From Fomitopsis serialis (Eukaryota; Basidiomycota; Agaricomycetes; Polyporales; Fomitopsidaceae), in contig NW_025954981.1 in assembly GCF_022376445.1 (NCBI RefSeq), forward strand, positions 186,001-250,000: a stretch of 64,000 bases of DNA, written 5' to 3'. Under the pieces are notes generated by a model. That model worked only from the letters and a program-made list of their open reading frames with translations. It had not been told where the DNA came from and did no database searches. Shown piece after piece: positions 48,271-61,244 of this stretch. The position numbers were made by a program, and so were the translations under genes. The number at the start of each line of letters is the position of its first letter. Positions within the stretch are counted from its first letter, which is position 1.

Positions 48271-50133
48271 TCATGCCACTTCCTCGATGGCCACGAGCAG
48301 TGACCTATCAGTGACGGCAGTGGAGGAGTCTCTTTGGATCGGAGGCGACTCGAAAGAGCCGGCAAGCCCAGACCACGCAGGAGCAGGTGAACGGCGGGCC
48401 ACCTCCTCAGCCGTGTCTGAGCCAGCAACTAACTCAATACTCATTTCAACCAAGCCTTCCCCGTCTTCCATCCCCTGCCCAGCGTCGCTATCTGTGACCG
48501 AGTTCCCGAGTGGCCCAAGGGCGCGCGCGAAGCGTAGATCGGACCAGTGGGATGTCTGCGACGTGTTTGGACCCGAGAACGTTGGATCTGGGGGAGCAAG
48601 GACAGCTTCGCGCAGGCTGAGGAATAGGCGAGAGAGCAAGACAGTCGTCGCGCTGTCGCAACGGGAGACTGATGAATAAGTAGCGAAATGGGGAGAGGCG
48701 AAAGACGTACACGTCGGAGAGCAATGCCATGTTGTTGCCTGCCACAAAGCTCGCCTAAAAGAGTAAGTGAGCTCGGTGACAGGGCACTGACAGGGATCCG
48801 TGACAATGTTCCGTGTAACTGCAGTGGGGAAAGACGTACTGGCGAGATGTACAGTGCGAGGACGAGTGCGTTCATGAGCAAAAGTGCACTATCTCAAGGG
48901 GTGAGCGTACGTTTCAGTGAACGAATGAACACTGAGCACACAAGAAGTACAGCGTCCCTGACAGATGATGTAATAATGAGACGATAGCATCGAAACAATC
49001 ATGAAATGCACGTACCACCCCGTAGCAAGCGCTTTGTTATAGATATGTTGATGTTGTGTCCGTGAGCGAGCCGCCTGATCCCACCGGTGGCTTGCCACGT
49101 AGCCAAAAGGACCATCGCGTCCGACAGCATGACGCTGACACGTATAGTGATCTCAACTTGACAGGTCCATTGTTACATGACCAGTCCAATGCATCAAAAG
49201 ACGAAGAACGTACTCCTATACAAATACAATGAGTATCCGAGACTGCCTCCAGGGAACAAATGGACGGAAACGCACTTGCGCATCAAGGGCAAGCTTAATC
49301 TCCAGTTGACCGCACAGCGGAAAGGATAGGCAGTAGGAAGCGTGTAGACAGTGGAAAGATTGAGCTTTGACGCGAACCTCAGTCATTGTTGATGTCTTGT
49401 TACGTACTATGATGGACGTACAACATTCGCCGCGACCGGAACAAGCGAGACAGCCATGACAATGGCGGGAAAACGGTATCTTCTACCGTTAATTGCGAAC
49501 ACGCGCAGGGCAGACACAGCTAGAGGAGGTTCAGCCTATGTTGTTGCGATGCAGCGGCGATCCGACACTACAGTGACTTACCTCCCAAAACGAAATATAG
49601 AAAGCAGACATTGACACCTGCTGCAATATATAGAATGTAGTAGCTGAAGGAAGGTAGATGAGCCCTTTGAGCTTCGACTGTGCCGTGACCCGTCCTCAAG
49701 TTCCAGAAACTCGCCTCTGATACAGTATCATGTTAGCCACCATATGTTGAGCCGTGTAGAAGAGATCTCACTTACTTCACATGTGTGCGGAGACGGAATG
49801 AATGCCATGTCGAGCACCAATAACAAGACCGTGAATAGATGCATAGAGGCGAAGAGAACGGGTATGACAACGCCTATCTTTTTACGGTGCCATATGAGCT
49901 CGATCTCTTTCCCGACGGTGAGCATTCGATCATATGTGTAGACGGCTGAGCGTATCGTGTCAACCACACAGTCAGTATGCGAGCAAGAGTCGACAGCACT
50001 TACCCGCACAGGCAACCAGAATGCGATCATCAGCGAGGCTAAATAGAGGAGGCGTTGAGTAGTCTGAGAATATCAGGATAGACACTGGCAGGAACACCTA
50101 CCGATGGGATGGTTCTTCGGCAGAGGCTGACAT
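48271..50133 (-). CDS. DUF6533 multi-pass membrane protein (copy A)
   Basis: This belongs to a large agaricomycete family of receptor-like membrane proteins of unknown function. Exons 1-3 are 50133-50102, 50038-50004 and 49945-49776; later exons run to the stop at 48271 with several short introns whose edges I did not all fix. Start MSASAEEPSHRLADDRIL leads into AVYTYDRMLTVGKEIELIWHR, the DUF6533 signature, and a membrane span (GVVIPVLFASMHLFTVLLL). Then come YYILYIAAGVNVCFLYFVLGA, SALRVFAINGRRYRFPAIVM, RVSVMLSDAMVLLATWQATGG, ALLLMNALVLALYISP and SATTVLLSRLFLSLREA. A roughly 110-residue Ser/Glu-rich soluble tail ends the protein. It has no signal peptide and about seven hydrophobic segments. 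It is one of four copies in the window. Confidence 0.8.
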
Positions 50134-52616
50134 GTATCAATCCAATGGATTTCTCTCGACGCCGTTATGCAGAGGGTTCTGTTCTCTGAAATCTCGCAAC
50201 AGGACAATTTATAGCGCGACTCAGAGACGGCCATGAACCGAACAGTATGGTCAGTGCGGAGGACGTAGAGGGATGTTGAATGTCAGACAGACCACGGTGG
50301 GCCACGGTGCCTTCATCTCGCAAAGGCATTACGTAGCCTTGACAGGTGAGCTGTGCAGGAGGTTCTCATCGATAGTAACGCCATTAAGGCCTAACTCCGT
50401 AAGCCTTGTACATTCCCCTAGCACAACTGCTGCACGGTTCATTGAGTAGACTTCAAACACACTGCATGAGAACCGCACATTCTGGCCACCAAGCCGTGAT
50501 CGCGTGATTCATCAGTCAGAAGGCTTGAACTGAGCATAATTATTAATTCCTCAAGACGCATGCATTTATCTTGGCAACTTACGACATGCCGCAGATTTCA
50601 ATTCGGTCACTCCGCCAGATCAGTGCAGTGGTATGTTCATCAATGTAGTTGAGGAGCACCGCTGGTAGCCCCGAGGGGCAGCAACACGTGCATCAACACT
50701 TTAGCACTGGCGCAATCTTCAGTTGAACGGTGCTGGCATCAATACGAGGACGGAGTCTGAGAAAGTGAGAGACATGTCAAACACACCTCCATGTAGCAAT
50801 CTTCGCGAGATATGGCGAGATCTGCCTGCTTCGACAAGTCTATGCGGGTACCAGGCAACGACCCCACTGACATCTGCGGTTGTGGAGCGTGAGCGTGAAC
50901 CGCATGGTACCCACGGATAGTCTCCCCATGACTCACCATGTACGCTCTGTCGAACATAAGCACACAGCATGCTATCAAGCCGTCTGCGTCTTCCACTGGC
51001 TCAACGGCCGCGTGTATCATTCTGGGAATTGACTTACAAATTAGGCTCCTGCCCTTACGGTTTGTTCAGCTGATCAGTGGTTCTCCAGTGCCCGCGCGCG
51101 GAAGCTCCTGCAAGCTCGTGTCGACGAGTGGCCTCGTAACGTTATACATCAGTTAGCTCCGTAAAAAAGACAGATCTACCTACCTCAATATGGCAATCGT
51201 AATTGACTGCCTGCTTGTGGACACACAGCTCGCGCGGAACAGGATATTACGGTGTCAGTCGTAGGTAAATGCGGCTCTGTGAGCAGGCCGCATGCGCGAC
51301 AGCGCGCCCTGCTCTGCTGGGACGTCGCCAGGAGAGCTAAACACGATGATGCGCATGGGGCTACCCATCGAGCGCCTGTCGATACCCCGATGTCTTCAAT
51401 TTGAAGGCAGAGCACTGTACTATGGCCGTGAAAAGAAACCAGGCAGAGCTTCAGCCTTCACTGAGCAGTGTGGTACTCACTGAGAGGCCAATCTTGTTGT
51501 CTCGAAGACCGTCGGTGGCGTGCACGTGTCGAGACCAGAGAGCGGCGGACATCCTTGATGCATCCGCGAGTCGCAGGTAGGGTCTGCGTACTAATGATCC
51601 CTCTGCCTCGTCGGAAGTCTTTGCGCTGGCGGAGGCAGGGGGCGGAAAGTTGGAGACGCCAGCGACGCGTCCAGAAGTCAGACGCCCGATCTACGCGTGG
51701 TTATGTAAGCATGTGGCGGATGCGGTAAGTGCGTCCGTACAGTAAGTAATATAGTACTTATCTCCGGTAAGAATTCTACTTTCTCTGTCCTCCAACCAAT
51801 CCCACGACTCTTGTCGAGCCTACCAGGGTTTCCGTTGATACTAAGTATCAACAACGCGCAAGCCCACGATCTTCATCTTCAATGCCCACCCGGATACCAT
51901 GTGCCTCGGTTGTAGGCAATGAGAGCCTTTGGTGTCCCCACGCTGAGGGTGGCCCTTCGTGTACGCGACTTGCTCAACAGGCGTCGCGAGTGTCAGTGTT
52001 TAATTCTAATTCTTAGTGCGCCGCGTCAGCGTCAGCCACAGACGCGTCCGTGACAGATCACGGTCATGTGTGAGTGACATGCTCAGATCTTCCTGTCACA
52101 TGTACCCGGGCCCTTGCCGCATGTCTGCCAGGACCTCCTCCTCCTCGCTGAATTCGCCATCATAGCAAATCCTGCACGAGATTTTAAGAATCTATCGTAT
52201 CCTTTCAGGCCACAACATCCCTTTCGTAGCGCAGGTAAATCAGTACCAATGACAGTCGACGATCATTCCCTCCTTCGCTAATCGCCTAAACGGTATCTTC
52301 TGAACATTGATGTATGTGCTCGAATCAGTGTCTACAGACGAAGCGGCATATTCACATATTCTCTTGGTCACTCAATTGTACAGTGATCGGGGCATTGGAC
52401 ACACAAGGCATAACTTGATGTGACGATATCATCATGACAAAAAGACATGAGAGTCACGACTGTTGAAGTACGCTATTTCTCAACACCTCTTTTCATGATC
52501 ATTGATACGAATGTTCCCTGATTCCTTACTTGTGTCTCGAGCATCAGGTCCGCGGCGTAGTCTGGGTGATGCGGAACCACTCACGGACAACATGATTCGC
52601 GACTACCACACCCTCT
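50134..52616. other. No recognised gene
   Basis: Open frames on both strands are short, lack splice-consistent partners and show no known motif. Nothing else is seen. Confidence 0.45.
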
Positions 52617-53016
52617 TCACGAGGCATGCGGGGGCTTCTGCTTTGCAGAGGAACCGGAGGACTTGGCTTTCGCGTTCTGCTTGGGCGACTTCGCTCCCCT
52701 GACCCCCTTCGTATCTGACCCCATCCCCCAGCCATACGACGCCGACAGCGTACCGAACGCTGCCTCAAAGTTCTTCGGCTGTGTCGCTGGCTTGGGAGCG
52801 ATTGTATTGCCCGCCTTCGTCGAGGATTCCGGTTGCGCGGTATCCGGGTTGTGGTGAATCTACGAGAGACTCGGCTTAGCGGCATCCACAACGGAGACCC
52901 GAGACCTTCAAGTTCTCGCCCACCTTTGGTATCAAAGTCGTCGTCGAGCTGGTTGGGGTGGTTTCCTCCACCCCAGACAAGGGAAGTATGACTGTGGATG
53001 CGGCGGGCGAGTTCAT
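52617..53016 (-). CDS. Small disordered protein, 111 aa
   Basis: Two exons (53016-52924 and 52859-52617) join in phase 0 across a 64-bp GT-AG intron. The protein is low-complexity (Ser, Thr, Pro, Lys, Ala) with one compact motif, KNFEAAFGTLSASYGWGMGS, that I recall from small basidiomycete proteins of unknown role, and a basic Lys/Ser-rich C-terminus. It has no signal peptide, membrane span or Cys. A nuclear or nucleic-acid role is possible from the charge but not shown. It sits between two DUF6533 genes on the same strand. Confidence 0.65.
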
Positions 53017-53892
53017 GTTCTGTGGAATGACGAGGCCAGTACAGCAATGCCGTGGACTAGTAGGCAAGTACGTGGTCCAGATTGCTCCTGTGGTCTCTCC
53101 TGCCTACGTATATATAGGATTTTTGTATCCTCAATAAGGTGTAGGACTGGCTATGCTTCCTTTGACTGCGCTCAAGAAGCACTCTTGCTCTGCGGCTCTG
53201 AACCCGGTGGATCCGGCTTGGTGAATGAGCAGTCGATTAACCATATATGGCAACGGACCTTCCCGATTTGGTACCCTTGGGTTGGAGGTACAGCGGACAG
53301 AAGGCCAGGGGCAGTGCCGAGCGAGCTCACAGGCCACCGCAGCTCATTGAAGATGACACACACAGACTGCGGTGAGTCGACATGAGTACTACATAGCGTG
53401 GTACAGTATCTCACCAGTCCGCGGTTGATACTTTGCGGCGCAGCCGGTGGGATGATGTCGGGTGCGAACAAGAGACACTACAGAGTCATCCAAGCGGTAG
53501 AATGTTAGATGTGTTGCCTGTGTGTCAAAAAGCTCCCGGCTGACGACTTTGTCATCCTTAGCCAGGCTTCATACGCCATGCCCGTACTCCGAGTCATTGA
53601 TTGAACACATAACTTAGTTCTCGTTCGCCGGTCGGAAACGATGGAGTCAACCACACGAAGGAATTTCCACACTCGAGCCATGGTGCGGAGATGATAAGCA
53701 TTTCCTCGTTCTGATATGTACTGCGGCCGCGGCCGTAGGGCAGATAAGCCAAGGGAAAGGTGCGCATGGCTCCTTCCCATAGATGACAGCTTGGGCTGAC
53801 TCGTTCGATTTAGGTACATGGAAATATTGTCAATGATGTGTTAGTTTATAAGCGCATTAGGTTAAGGGCTAAGTGTATGAAGACCGAATTAC
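53017..53892. other. No recognised gene
   Basis: Intergenic stretch between the small disordered-protein gene and DUF6533 copy B. I see no splice-supported frame. Confidence 0.5.
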
Positions 53893-55573
53893 TTATGGAG
53901 AAGCTACGTTCGCTCCCGAAGCCTCCCCAAGTTCTCTCAGCTCGAAGTCGGAGTCAACCACTTCCTGCGGCGCGTCCGAGTCATCCTTGTCCAACTCCGG
54001 CTCGTTGTCCGGTCCGTCATCGATCGAGTTCCCAAGGGGCCCAAGGACCTGCGAGAAGTGCAGGTCAGACACGTGTGACGTACTCGAGGTCATTGATGGC
54101 GCCAGGGCCGCCTCGCGGAGGTTGAGGAACAGCCGCGAAAGAAGGATGGTCGTCGCGCTGACGTGTCCAAACCGTTGAGTTGCGATATACTATGCATGGG
54201 CCTAGGGCAAGATGACGCACACATCTGACAGCATCGCGACGTTGCTGCCTGCAAAGCTTATCTGCGACTCGTCAGTCGGTAACTGGGCCAAATAGCCTTG
54301 CCGTTCAGACGACGTACGGGTGAGACGTTCAATGCCAGGACGAGGAAGTTCATGAGTAAAAGTGCCCTGCAAGACGTATCAGTGTGGTGAAATTTGAAGT
54401 TCTCACTGAGCGAACGCACAGGAAATATAGGGTTCCTTTTCGATATCATGAGCTGAAACTGTATCATGTACAACTAGGAAGAGCATACCGTCCCGGAGCA
54501 AGAGTCTGGTCATCGAAATGTCGATGTCAACCCCTCTCGCGAGCTTCCGGACTCCGCCAGTGACCTTCCACGTTGCTAGGAGCACCACAGCGTCGGCCAA
54601 CATTGCACTGACGCGCGCAGCGATCTCGACTGGAGCAAGTACGCATGTCATGAGTCGATACGCAGCTCAGGTATCGGAAGACATACGTCTGACGAATGTC
54701 GGTCAGTTGCAACGAAGACGCTGAGCGGGACGCGGTACGGCGAGACAGACATACTTGTACAGCAAAGGCGTGATAGCACCCCGAGTAACCACACAATTAC
54801 GGGGAGGAGGGGCGGGGGTCACACCAACGGTCGACAGGTTTAACTTGTCCGGCAGCCTCAGTATGTCATGCTTGGATCGTCCCCTGATCCGATGGACGTA
54901 CGATGTTCGTTGCAAACGGTACAAGCGAGAAGATCATCACCACCGCAGGGAGTCCGTACTTCCTGCCATTGATCGCAAATATGCGCAAGGCGGAGGCAGC
55001 TCGAGACGACTTAGTTCATATTCGACGAGGATTCGATTGCGCTCACCTCCCCAGATGAGATACAAGAAACATACGTTGATCGCTCCGGAAATGTAGAGGA
55101 TGTAGTAGCTAGGAAAGATGTTGTCAGTCGCTATAGACGACTGAATTGGTATAATACAGACATCTGGGATAGTATCAGTCCATGCGCGCTGCTCAAAGAA
55201 CGAGTGTTGTCACTTACTTCACAAGACGAGAGCGGAAGTATCAGACTGATATTGATCGACAGGAGCAAGGTCGTGGACAGATGCATAGATACGAAGAGGA
55301 CCGGTATGACGAGACCGATTCTTTCGCGGCGCCATATCAGTTTGACCTCCGTCGCGGCGGTTAGCATCCGATCGTAGGCATAGACAGCTGTACATTATGC
55401 GTTCAGCGGGACGTGACGGCAAAGGCTCAAGCTCCGATAACTCACCTGCACTAGCGATGAGCAGACGGTTGTAGGCGATACTGAACAGTGTATCAGTGTC
55501 GCCGAAGATGACCTGGAGCGATACAAATGCACGCTTACCGATGCAATAGCTCGGTCAAGGAAGAAGTCGTCAT
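53893..55573 (-). CDS. DUF6533 multi-pass membrane protein (copy B)
   Basis: Paralogue of 48271-50133 with the same exon plan. Start MTTSSLTELLHR, then after a 5' intron IAYNRLLIASA and AVYAYDRMLTAATEVKLIWRR followed by ERIGLVIPVLFVSMHLS. Later blocks are YYILYISGAINVCFLYLIWGA, SALRIFAINGRKYGLPAVVM, ARVSAMLADAVVLLATWKVTGG, ALLLMNFLVLALNVSP, AGSNVAMLSDV and SATTILLSRLFLNLREAALA. A soluble acidic tail (DNEPELDKDDSDAPQEVVDS) ends at 53893. The hydrophobic core is conserved against copy A while the tails differ. Splice edges of the middle exons are approximate. No lesion was found, so it is probably functional. Confidence 0.8.
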
Positions 55574-56563
55574 GGGTCTTGTTGATGAACGCTTTCAACA
55601 GCCGTAGAACGTTCTGCAGGGTAGTGCTGCAGGACAACCACTGCCGCTCGAATAATCAATTTATAAGTATAGGCCCGCATCTGCGTGTAAATCTGCAAAA
55701 CACAGCATGGCTAGCACGGGCAGTATCGGATTCATTATCACTTCGCGCCCATATTGCATGGCAGCGGATGAGGCCAGATTCCTTAATGGAATGGAAGAAA
55801 TCTTGATAGTGGCGAGCTCTGTCATAGTCGATAGCGCGTCTAGTCGACGATAGTCGGGGTACTCTGTGGCCTTCCAGGGTGTAGAATAACAGCGCTGTTA
55901 GCAATATAATTGGAAAGTAGAAGGAAGATACACCTCTGTATATTCACCAACTTGCGCTTAGAAGCTTGAGACGATCGACGGATCACAACTTCCAGGCACA
56001 TGGTCTGTATGTATACTGTCGGAGTGGACACACTGTCAACTTTACGAGCATAAAATTACGAAATCAGAGCATTACGCACATGCCATCTCAGGGTATCAGA
56101 CACTCTAGAATTCATGATAGGCGTTGTTCCGAGCATGTCCTGGGATCTGAGTGGCAGCCACTGACAGCGCTCACTGGCAGCCACCTCCGGGAGGTACATA
56201 CCTGTTTCAATGGAGGGCGGTGATTTCATTAGACAACGAGTGTTGTATTAACAGATAGAAACTCACTGTGTACCTTGTGTAGCGCCCATAGGACACTGGC
56301 CGGAGGGCCACATCATCCGGCGAGCGACTCGAGCCTCCCGTCGAGGTCGAGAGAGGACTGCGGCCAGTTCAGTTTTGATTCCCAAGGAAGAATGTCTCCT
56401 ATTCTGGCATAACCACCACACATGCAATACGTATGGTCTAGCTCTCCTGGATGTATAAAAAATTGCGGTGCATTGGTTAAGATGGTGGTCGAGGAGGCGG
56501 AGTGAGGCTTACCGGGGAGGAGTACGTCAGTAAGCGCCCGCGGACTACTTTCCTCCTCCCATC
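55574..56563. other. Intergenic region, no gene seen
   Basis: Lies between the DUF6533 B start and the N-acetyltransferase start, so it should hold both divergent promoters. No element is recognised. Confidence 0.5.
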
Positions 56564-58125
56564 ATGTCCTCCTCGCGTTCGACGACAATCTCCCTTCCTG
56601 CCTCTGAAGATGGAGATGAGCCTCAGCAACCTGGGATTCTCCGCGATGCAACCTTCGCTCGCCGCGTAGTATCGCCCTACTCCCCTGCGCAAGTGAATGC
56701 GTACCTCGACAAAATTGGCTGGTCGCCCGGATCGGCGGCAGGGCACCGCAGCTCCCACTTCGAGCCAAACGCCGCAAATCTTCGCAGACTGATGTACTTG
56801 CACCTACTAGCATTCCCGCAGGACACCTCCGCGCTGCACTAGTGAGTGTCGAACACGTCACTCACGGTATGGTTATGGCTCTGGCGATCAGTGCCCTCCT
56901 TGTGATTTTGGCAGTGGTTGACCCGACTCCTGGCGACCTAGTACGCGGGACCACCACATGCCGGTGACGCCTCAAGAGATGTACGAAAGCATGGTCGTCA
57001 GCAAACATGGCAGCTACTGTTTTGGGCAGAACGGGCTGCTGCTTGGCATGTTGCGAGGACTAGGCTACCGGTAAGTTACGCGTTCAGTCGACTTGTACAC
57101 GTTCTACCACACCGAAGCCCTGTCTTATTCATATCTATAACGTCTGTGATCCATGGTGCAGCGCGTACGCAGCCGCAGGGCGTGTCCTTCTTCCTCCTTC
57201 CCCTCCATCTCCGCACTCCGCGACGCTCGTGTACTCTGCACCGCACCACCTCGTCCTTCTCGTCCAGCCGCACGACGCGTCAGGTCCTCACGGCAACATG
57301 ACCTACATGGTCGACGTAGGCTTCGGAGGGACAGGACCCGTGCGTCCAATCCTACTCGCGGACGGCAGCTCAGGTCTGAAGCAACGCACACCAGAGGATG
57401 GAGATCATAACGACCCGGACGGGGAAAGCACAGCCACTGGCGGTTGGATATGGGGCACGTACCCGCCTGAGCGGCATCGTCTCGTTCGTGGCGCATTGCC
57501 CGACAGCAGCCTTGGTGCGTCGCGATCACCAACTAGTCCGACTGCCTACGCTGAAACTCATAGGGTAGAGACGCACGGAGGCTCGGGTCGCGCCCCTGTC
57601 CATGATTGGCACCTCCAGGTCTCGCATGCGTCCGCTCATCCGTCGAACACCTCCGACACCTCTTCGTCGGCGGAGAAGTCGGAGTGGACCACGCTGTACT
57701 CCTTCGCGGAGGCGGAGTTCTTCCAGGCGGACATCGACGCGGCGAGCTTTGCGGTAAGCCGCATGCCAGGCTCGTTCTTTCTTACCACCATCATCTGCAC
57801 ACGGCGCTTTCTCGTGGTACTGCAGTCCGCAGAAGACGAGGAAGAGCTGCGGCTACGCGACAAACACGCCTTACCGACATCAATCAACTCTGCTGAGGGT
57901 CTAGACCTGGGAGATGTTGGTCCAGGGCCGTTCGTTGGTAAGTGGAACCTCGAGGGCGCGAGGGCGACGAAGAGGATCGGACGCGAAGTCGTGGAGGAGA
58001 AGAGGTTCGTGACGGAAAGTGACAGGGTGGAGATCCTGAGGGATGTCTTTGGTGTAGGTGTTAGGCCGGAGGACGAGCAGTGGATCGTCGGATGGCCCTC
58101 GGCGTTGCCGTCGGACCCAACGTGA
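56564..58125 (+). CDS. Arylamine N-acetyltransferase
   Basis: NATs move the acetyl group of acetyl-CoA (malonyl-CoA in some fungi) to arylamines and hydrazines through an acyl-Cys intermediate; they act in the cytosol on toxic amines. Three exons (56564-56841, 56942-57070, 57162-58125) join in phase to 456 aa. The catalytic triad is visible: Cys119 in HGSYCFGQNGLLLGMLRGLGYR, His164/165 in APHHLVLLV and Asp187 in YMVDVGFGG. The N-terminal helical part (YSPAQVNAYLDKIGW, NLRRLMYLHLLAFPQDTSALHY) fits the family. The protein is much longer than the usual 280-300 aa: low-complexity insertions rich in Ser, Thr, Gly and His follow Asp187 and the C-terminal third is extended. It stands alone with no pathway partner nearby. 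Confidence 0.88.
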
Positions 58126-60193
58126 TGAATATTTGTCTCCGCGCCTTTAGCTCGTCGCTCTCAGTACGCATCAGTACTTGAAACACACGATGCCTCTGCG
58201 AATCCCAGACCCTTGGCGGCAGATCTTCTGCTAACTCAGCTTTGCTCCCAACCGCATGTCCTGGATGATGGGAAAGCGAGAAGACATGGCTACGCACCCC
58301 AAGGTCGTCGCTGTCAGCGTGCCTTCGCTGTCGTGAGTAAGCCATCTTACTATCCAGCGCCTCGCCCCCATGATGACGGTGCGATGAGTGGTCTTTAAAT
58401 TGCTTCTTCGGCCATCCGCGGTCATGATTACTGACAGGAATCAATGCCTTCTACAGGGCCAGCTTCACGTAACTCAACGTTTGTCGCTGACGCCGTATCT
58501 CGCACCAATTGATACTGGGCCATATGTAGAAGACGCCTGGCAGGTGAGCCGCATTCCATTACCTGGCGTTAATGTTGGGGGTACGACGTAAACGCCTCCG
58601 ACTGCTACACGTCCGCCCTCAACAAGGTCGTGTTCAGGGTCTGCCTACGGTGTCATCCGGGGATTTGCTAGTAGTCTACGCTCCCGCGAAACTTTGGCAT
58701 GATATAATAATCGACCTGAAGTGACGCATCATATAGTTGCTGTCAGATATATCAAGCTTTCTCTGCGGCCTGGACAGAGGTCCATGCTCACAGATGAGCC
58801 TTCCAGGGACATGTAGCGGCACCTGCGCTGCCAGTTAAGGGCGAGCTGTGGCGGTCCAAGACATCTTGTGAGTCGAATCTGTCTCTTCATCTTCCATTCC
58901 TCGACTTCAAATCTGTCAAAGCCGAGAGCGCTTAAGCATGTGTGGATGCTCATCGGATTCGGATTGTTTCTCTGGCCATGCGGCCTCCGCGATGTTGGAT
59001 GGGCTGCTCCATGCGTAGTAGTTTCGGTGGTAACAGTCTGAACCATACAGCTCAGCGCTGCTGATCTACAAAGGGGCAACAGTACTTCTATCCTATAAGC
59101 TTCGGCAGTCTTGATGTGTCTCGCGGATTCTGTGGCGACCCTGTATTGATCAATCGTTTAGCATACAGACACGGCTTATGATCAACCCCGTGTGTACGGT
59201 CCACAGACCGCAGAGCCTCTGCCAAAGCCTGTCGAGTCGCCGATCAACATCTGGCGATGAAGGTTTCAGGTGAGTCGCTAACATTAGTGACTGCAGGACA
59301 CCGGTGCATAGCCATGGTCATATGAGTTCATGATCTGCGCCTGCCTGGTTATGGGTGTTGAAAAGTAGCCTCGTCATTCACATGCTAGACATGCAAAACA
59401 CCGTGACGAAAGCGACGCCAGTGAAGGTCTGTCCGTGGGGTTTACACGTGCGTTGTCGGGCTAACGCCGTCTGTGGATGTTTCACTCGCTATCTAAACTG
59501 TTCAGCGTCACGATGTCTCCACGACGGATTCCATTTGGCGTAGGCCACACGATCACTTGGTGCTATCGATTCGTGGTCGATACTCTTCATCTGGTATGCA
59601 CTATGTAGCGGCGCTGCCGTTATCTCAATATATTGGCCACTGAATCACGTATCAGTTTTCTGCTGTAGTAGACGAAGACCCTGGATTGGCGAACCAGCGG
59701 ATGGTATCTTTTGGCCTGTCGGACGGAAGTATCACTCCATTTTTCAGTACATCACTTGAGTGCCTCGCTGGGAACAGGTGCACTTCCTATCGAAAAGCCT
59801 CCGCGGATCATTCTGAGGTGATGTTCCTTGCTTTAAGATACCAAGCTCTGCGCCGTGGCAGCAGATTCCTAACCTGGGGCGGCTTAACTCGGTTGAATGG
59901 CTCCGCACACTGTTCAACCACGCGTCTCAAACGATTGGTGGTTTACTTCTTGTGGACCTTTCTTTCAATCAGAGCCACAACTATGTGAGAAGGTTCGCAT
60001 TGTGTTGGCTTGGAGTCAGATTCTGACGGTGCGCTGCAGCCTTGCAACCAGTGCTGTCAAGGCCACAGCCTGTGAAGGAAGATAGGGCCAGTGGACTCGG
60101 CGCCATCCAGGACGGCATAAAAGCTTTGGTCGGGGCTATGTATCAAGCAACACTCTTGGGCAATTCGTCTACCTGCGCGGAAACTACACAGAA
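58126..60193. other. No recognised gene
   Basis: Short frames only. A minus-strand frame at 58729-59079 is not supported by motifs or splice sites. Possibly old repeat DNA. Confidence 0.45.
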
Positions 60194-61244
60194 ATGTCGT
60201 CAGCCAATGTCGCAGCAAACGCGTCGTATGAGTTAGTCAATCTCGCGCACATGGGAGCTATTTCTGATCATTGCTGGCTTCATAACAGCATGCTCGTCAA
60301 TTATGTCTTCTATGCGACTGCTGGTAAGGAACAGTCCTTCTGTAGAGCTACTTCTACTGATCAGATGTCCTCAGCTCTTTACTTGTACGATAGGATCATC
60401 AGCATCGGACAAGAGGTTGACTGTATATGGCGACGCCGAAATACCAGGATCATTGTACCGGCCCTCTACGTCATGATGCATTCTTGTGCAATGCTATACC
60501 TCCTCCTGAACCCATTGCAGGACATTCCAAACTGTCAGGTGAGCCAATGACTGGCATGCCCAGGCAGGTCGGATGAAATAACGACCTTTTGCGCGTTCTA
60601 TCCGTTCACAGAGGTATGTACACAACCTGATAGGTAGCCTGAGACTTGTTCCGAGACGGCTGTGCTTGCAGCTACTTGGCTTTTTCAATACTACAGATGG
60701 TCACCATCTGTCTCATGTATGCAGTATTCGGAGGTGTGTTTCAAGACTGAACCTTCGGGCTCCTCTGAGCTGAAATGTCTTACATTCACAGCGATTGCAA
60801 GTCTCCGTGTATATACAATCAACGGGAGAAGCTGGAAATTGCCAATCGTAGTGATGTTACTTGGACTTACGCCCGTGGCTACCAACATAGTATGACATCG
60901 GAGATATACGTTGACAGCTACTGATGATATGCCTAGTATTGCGCTGCTCGCTGGAGAATGACCGTTTTCCCGCCTTTCAACGGCTGTACCCTCGCGGTCG
61001 CTTGGTCTGTCGCTACCGGACGCTGGTGAGTTTTTTATATCAAACTTTGCATCATGCTCGTGTCCAAGGCCGAGTAACGTCATGCAGGTGTGAGTGAACC
61101 GAGCCTCAGGAGCGATGAGAAGACTGATTGTCAACAGCGGAAATCCTTACGCGATCGAGCATCGTTGTAGCCGACGCTCTAGTGTTTCTGGCGACATGGC
61201 GCTCTGCTCGTGGAAACAATGGGTTGCGACAAGAGGATCATTTC
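60194..61244 (+). pseudogene. DUF6533 gene (copy C) cut by a copia LTR
   Basis: The first exons are intact: MSSANVAANAS... through FYATA, a 51-bp intron, then ALYLYDRIISIGQEVDCIWRR and a membrane span. Next come LAFSILQMVTICLMYAVFGA, ASLRVYTINGRSWKLPIVVM and a cysteine-bearing exon (YCAARWRMTVFPPFNG). A piece with RSSIVVADALVFLATW matches the LLATW block of copies A and B but is out of phase with the exon before it. The frame then runs GLRQEDHF and hits the LTR at 61245. The last two or three exons, including the TTVLLSR block, are missing here and would lie beyond the retroelement. Confidence 0.75.
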
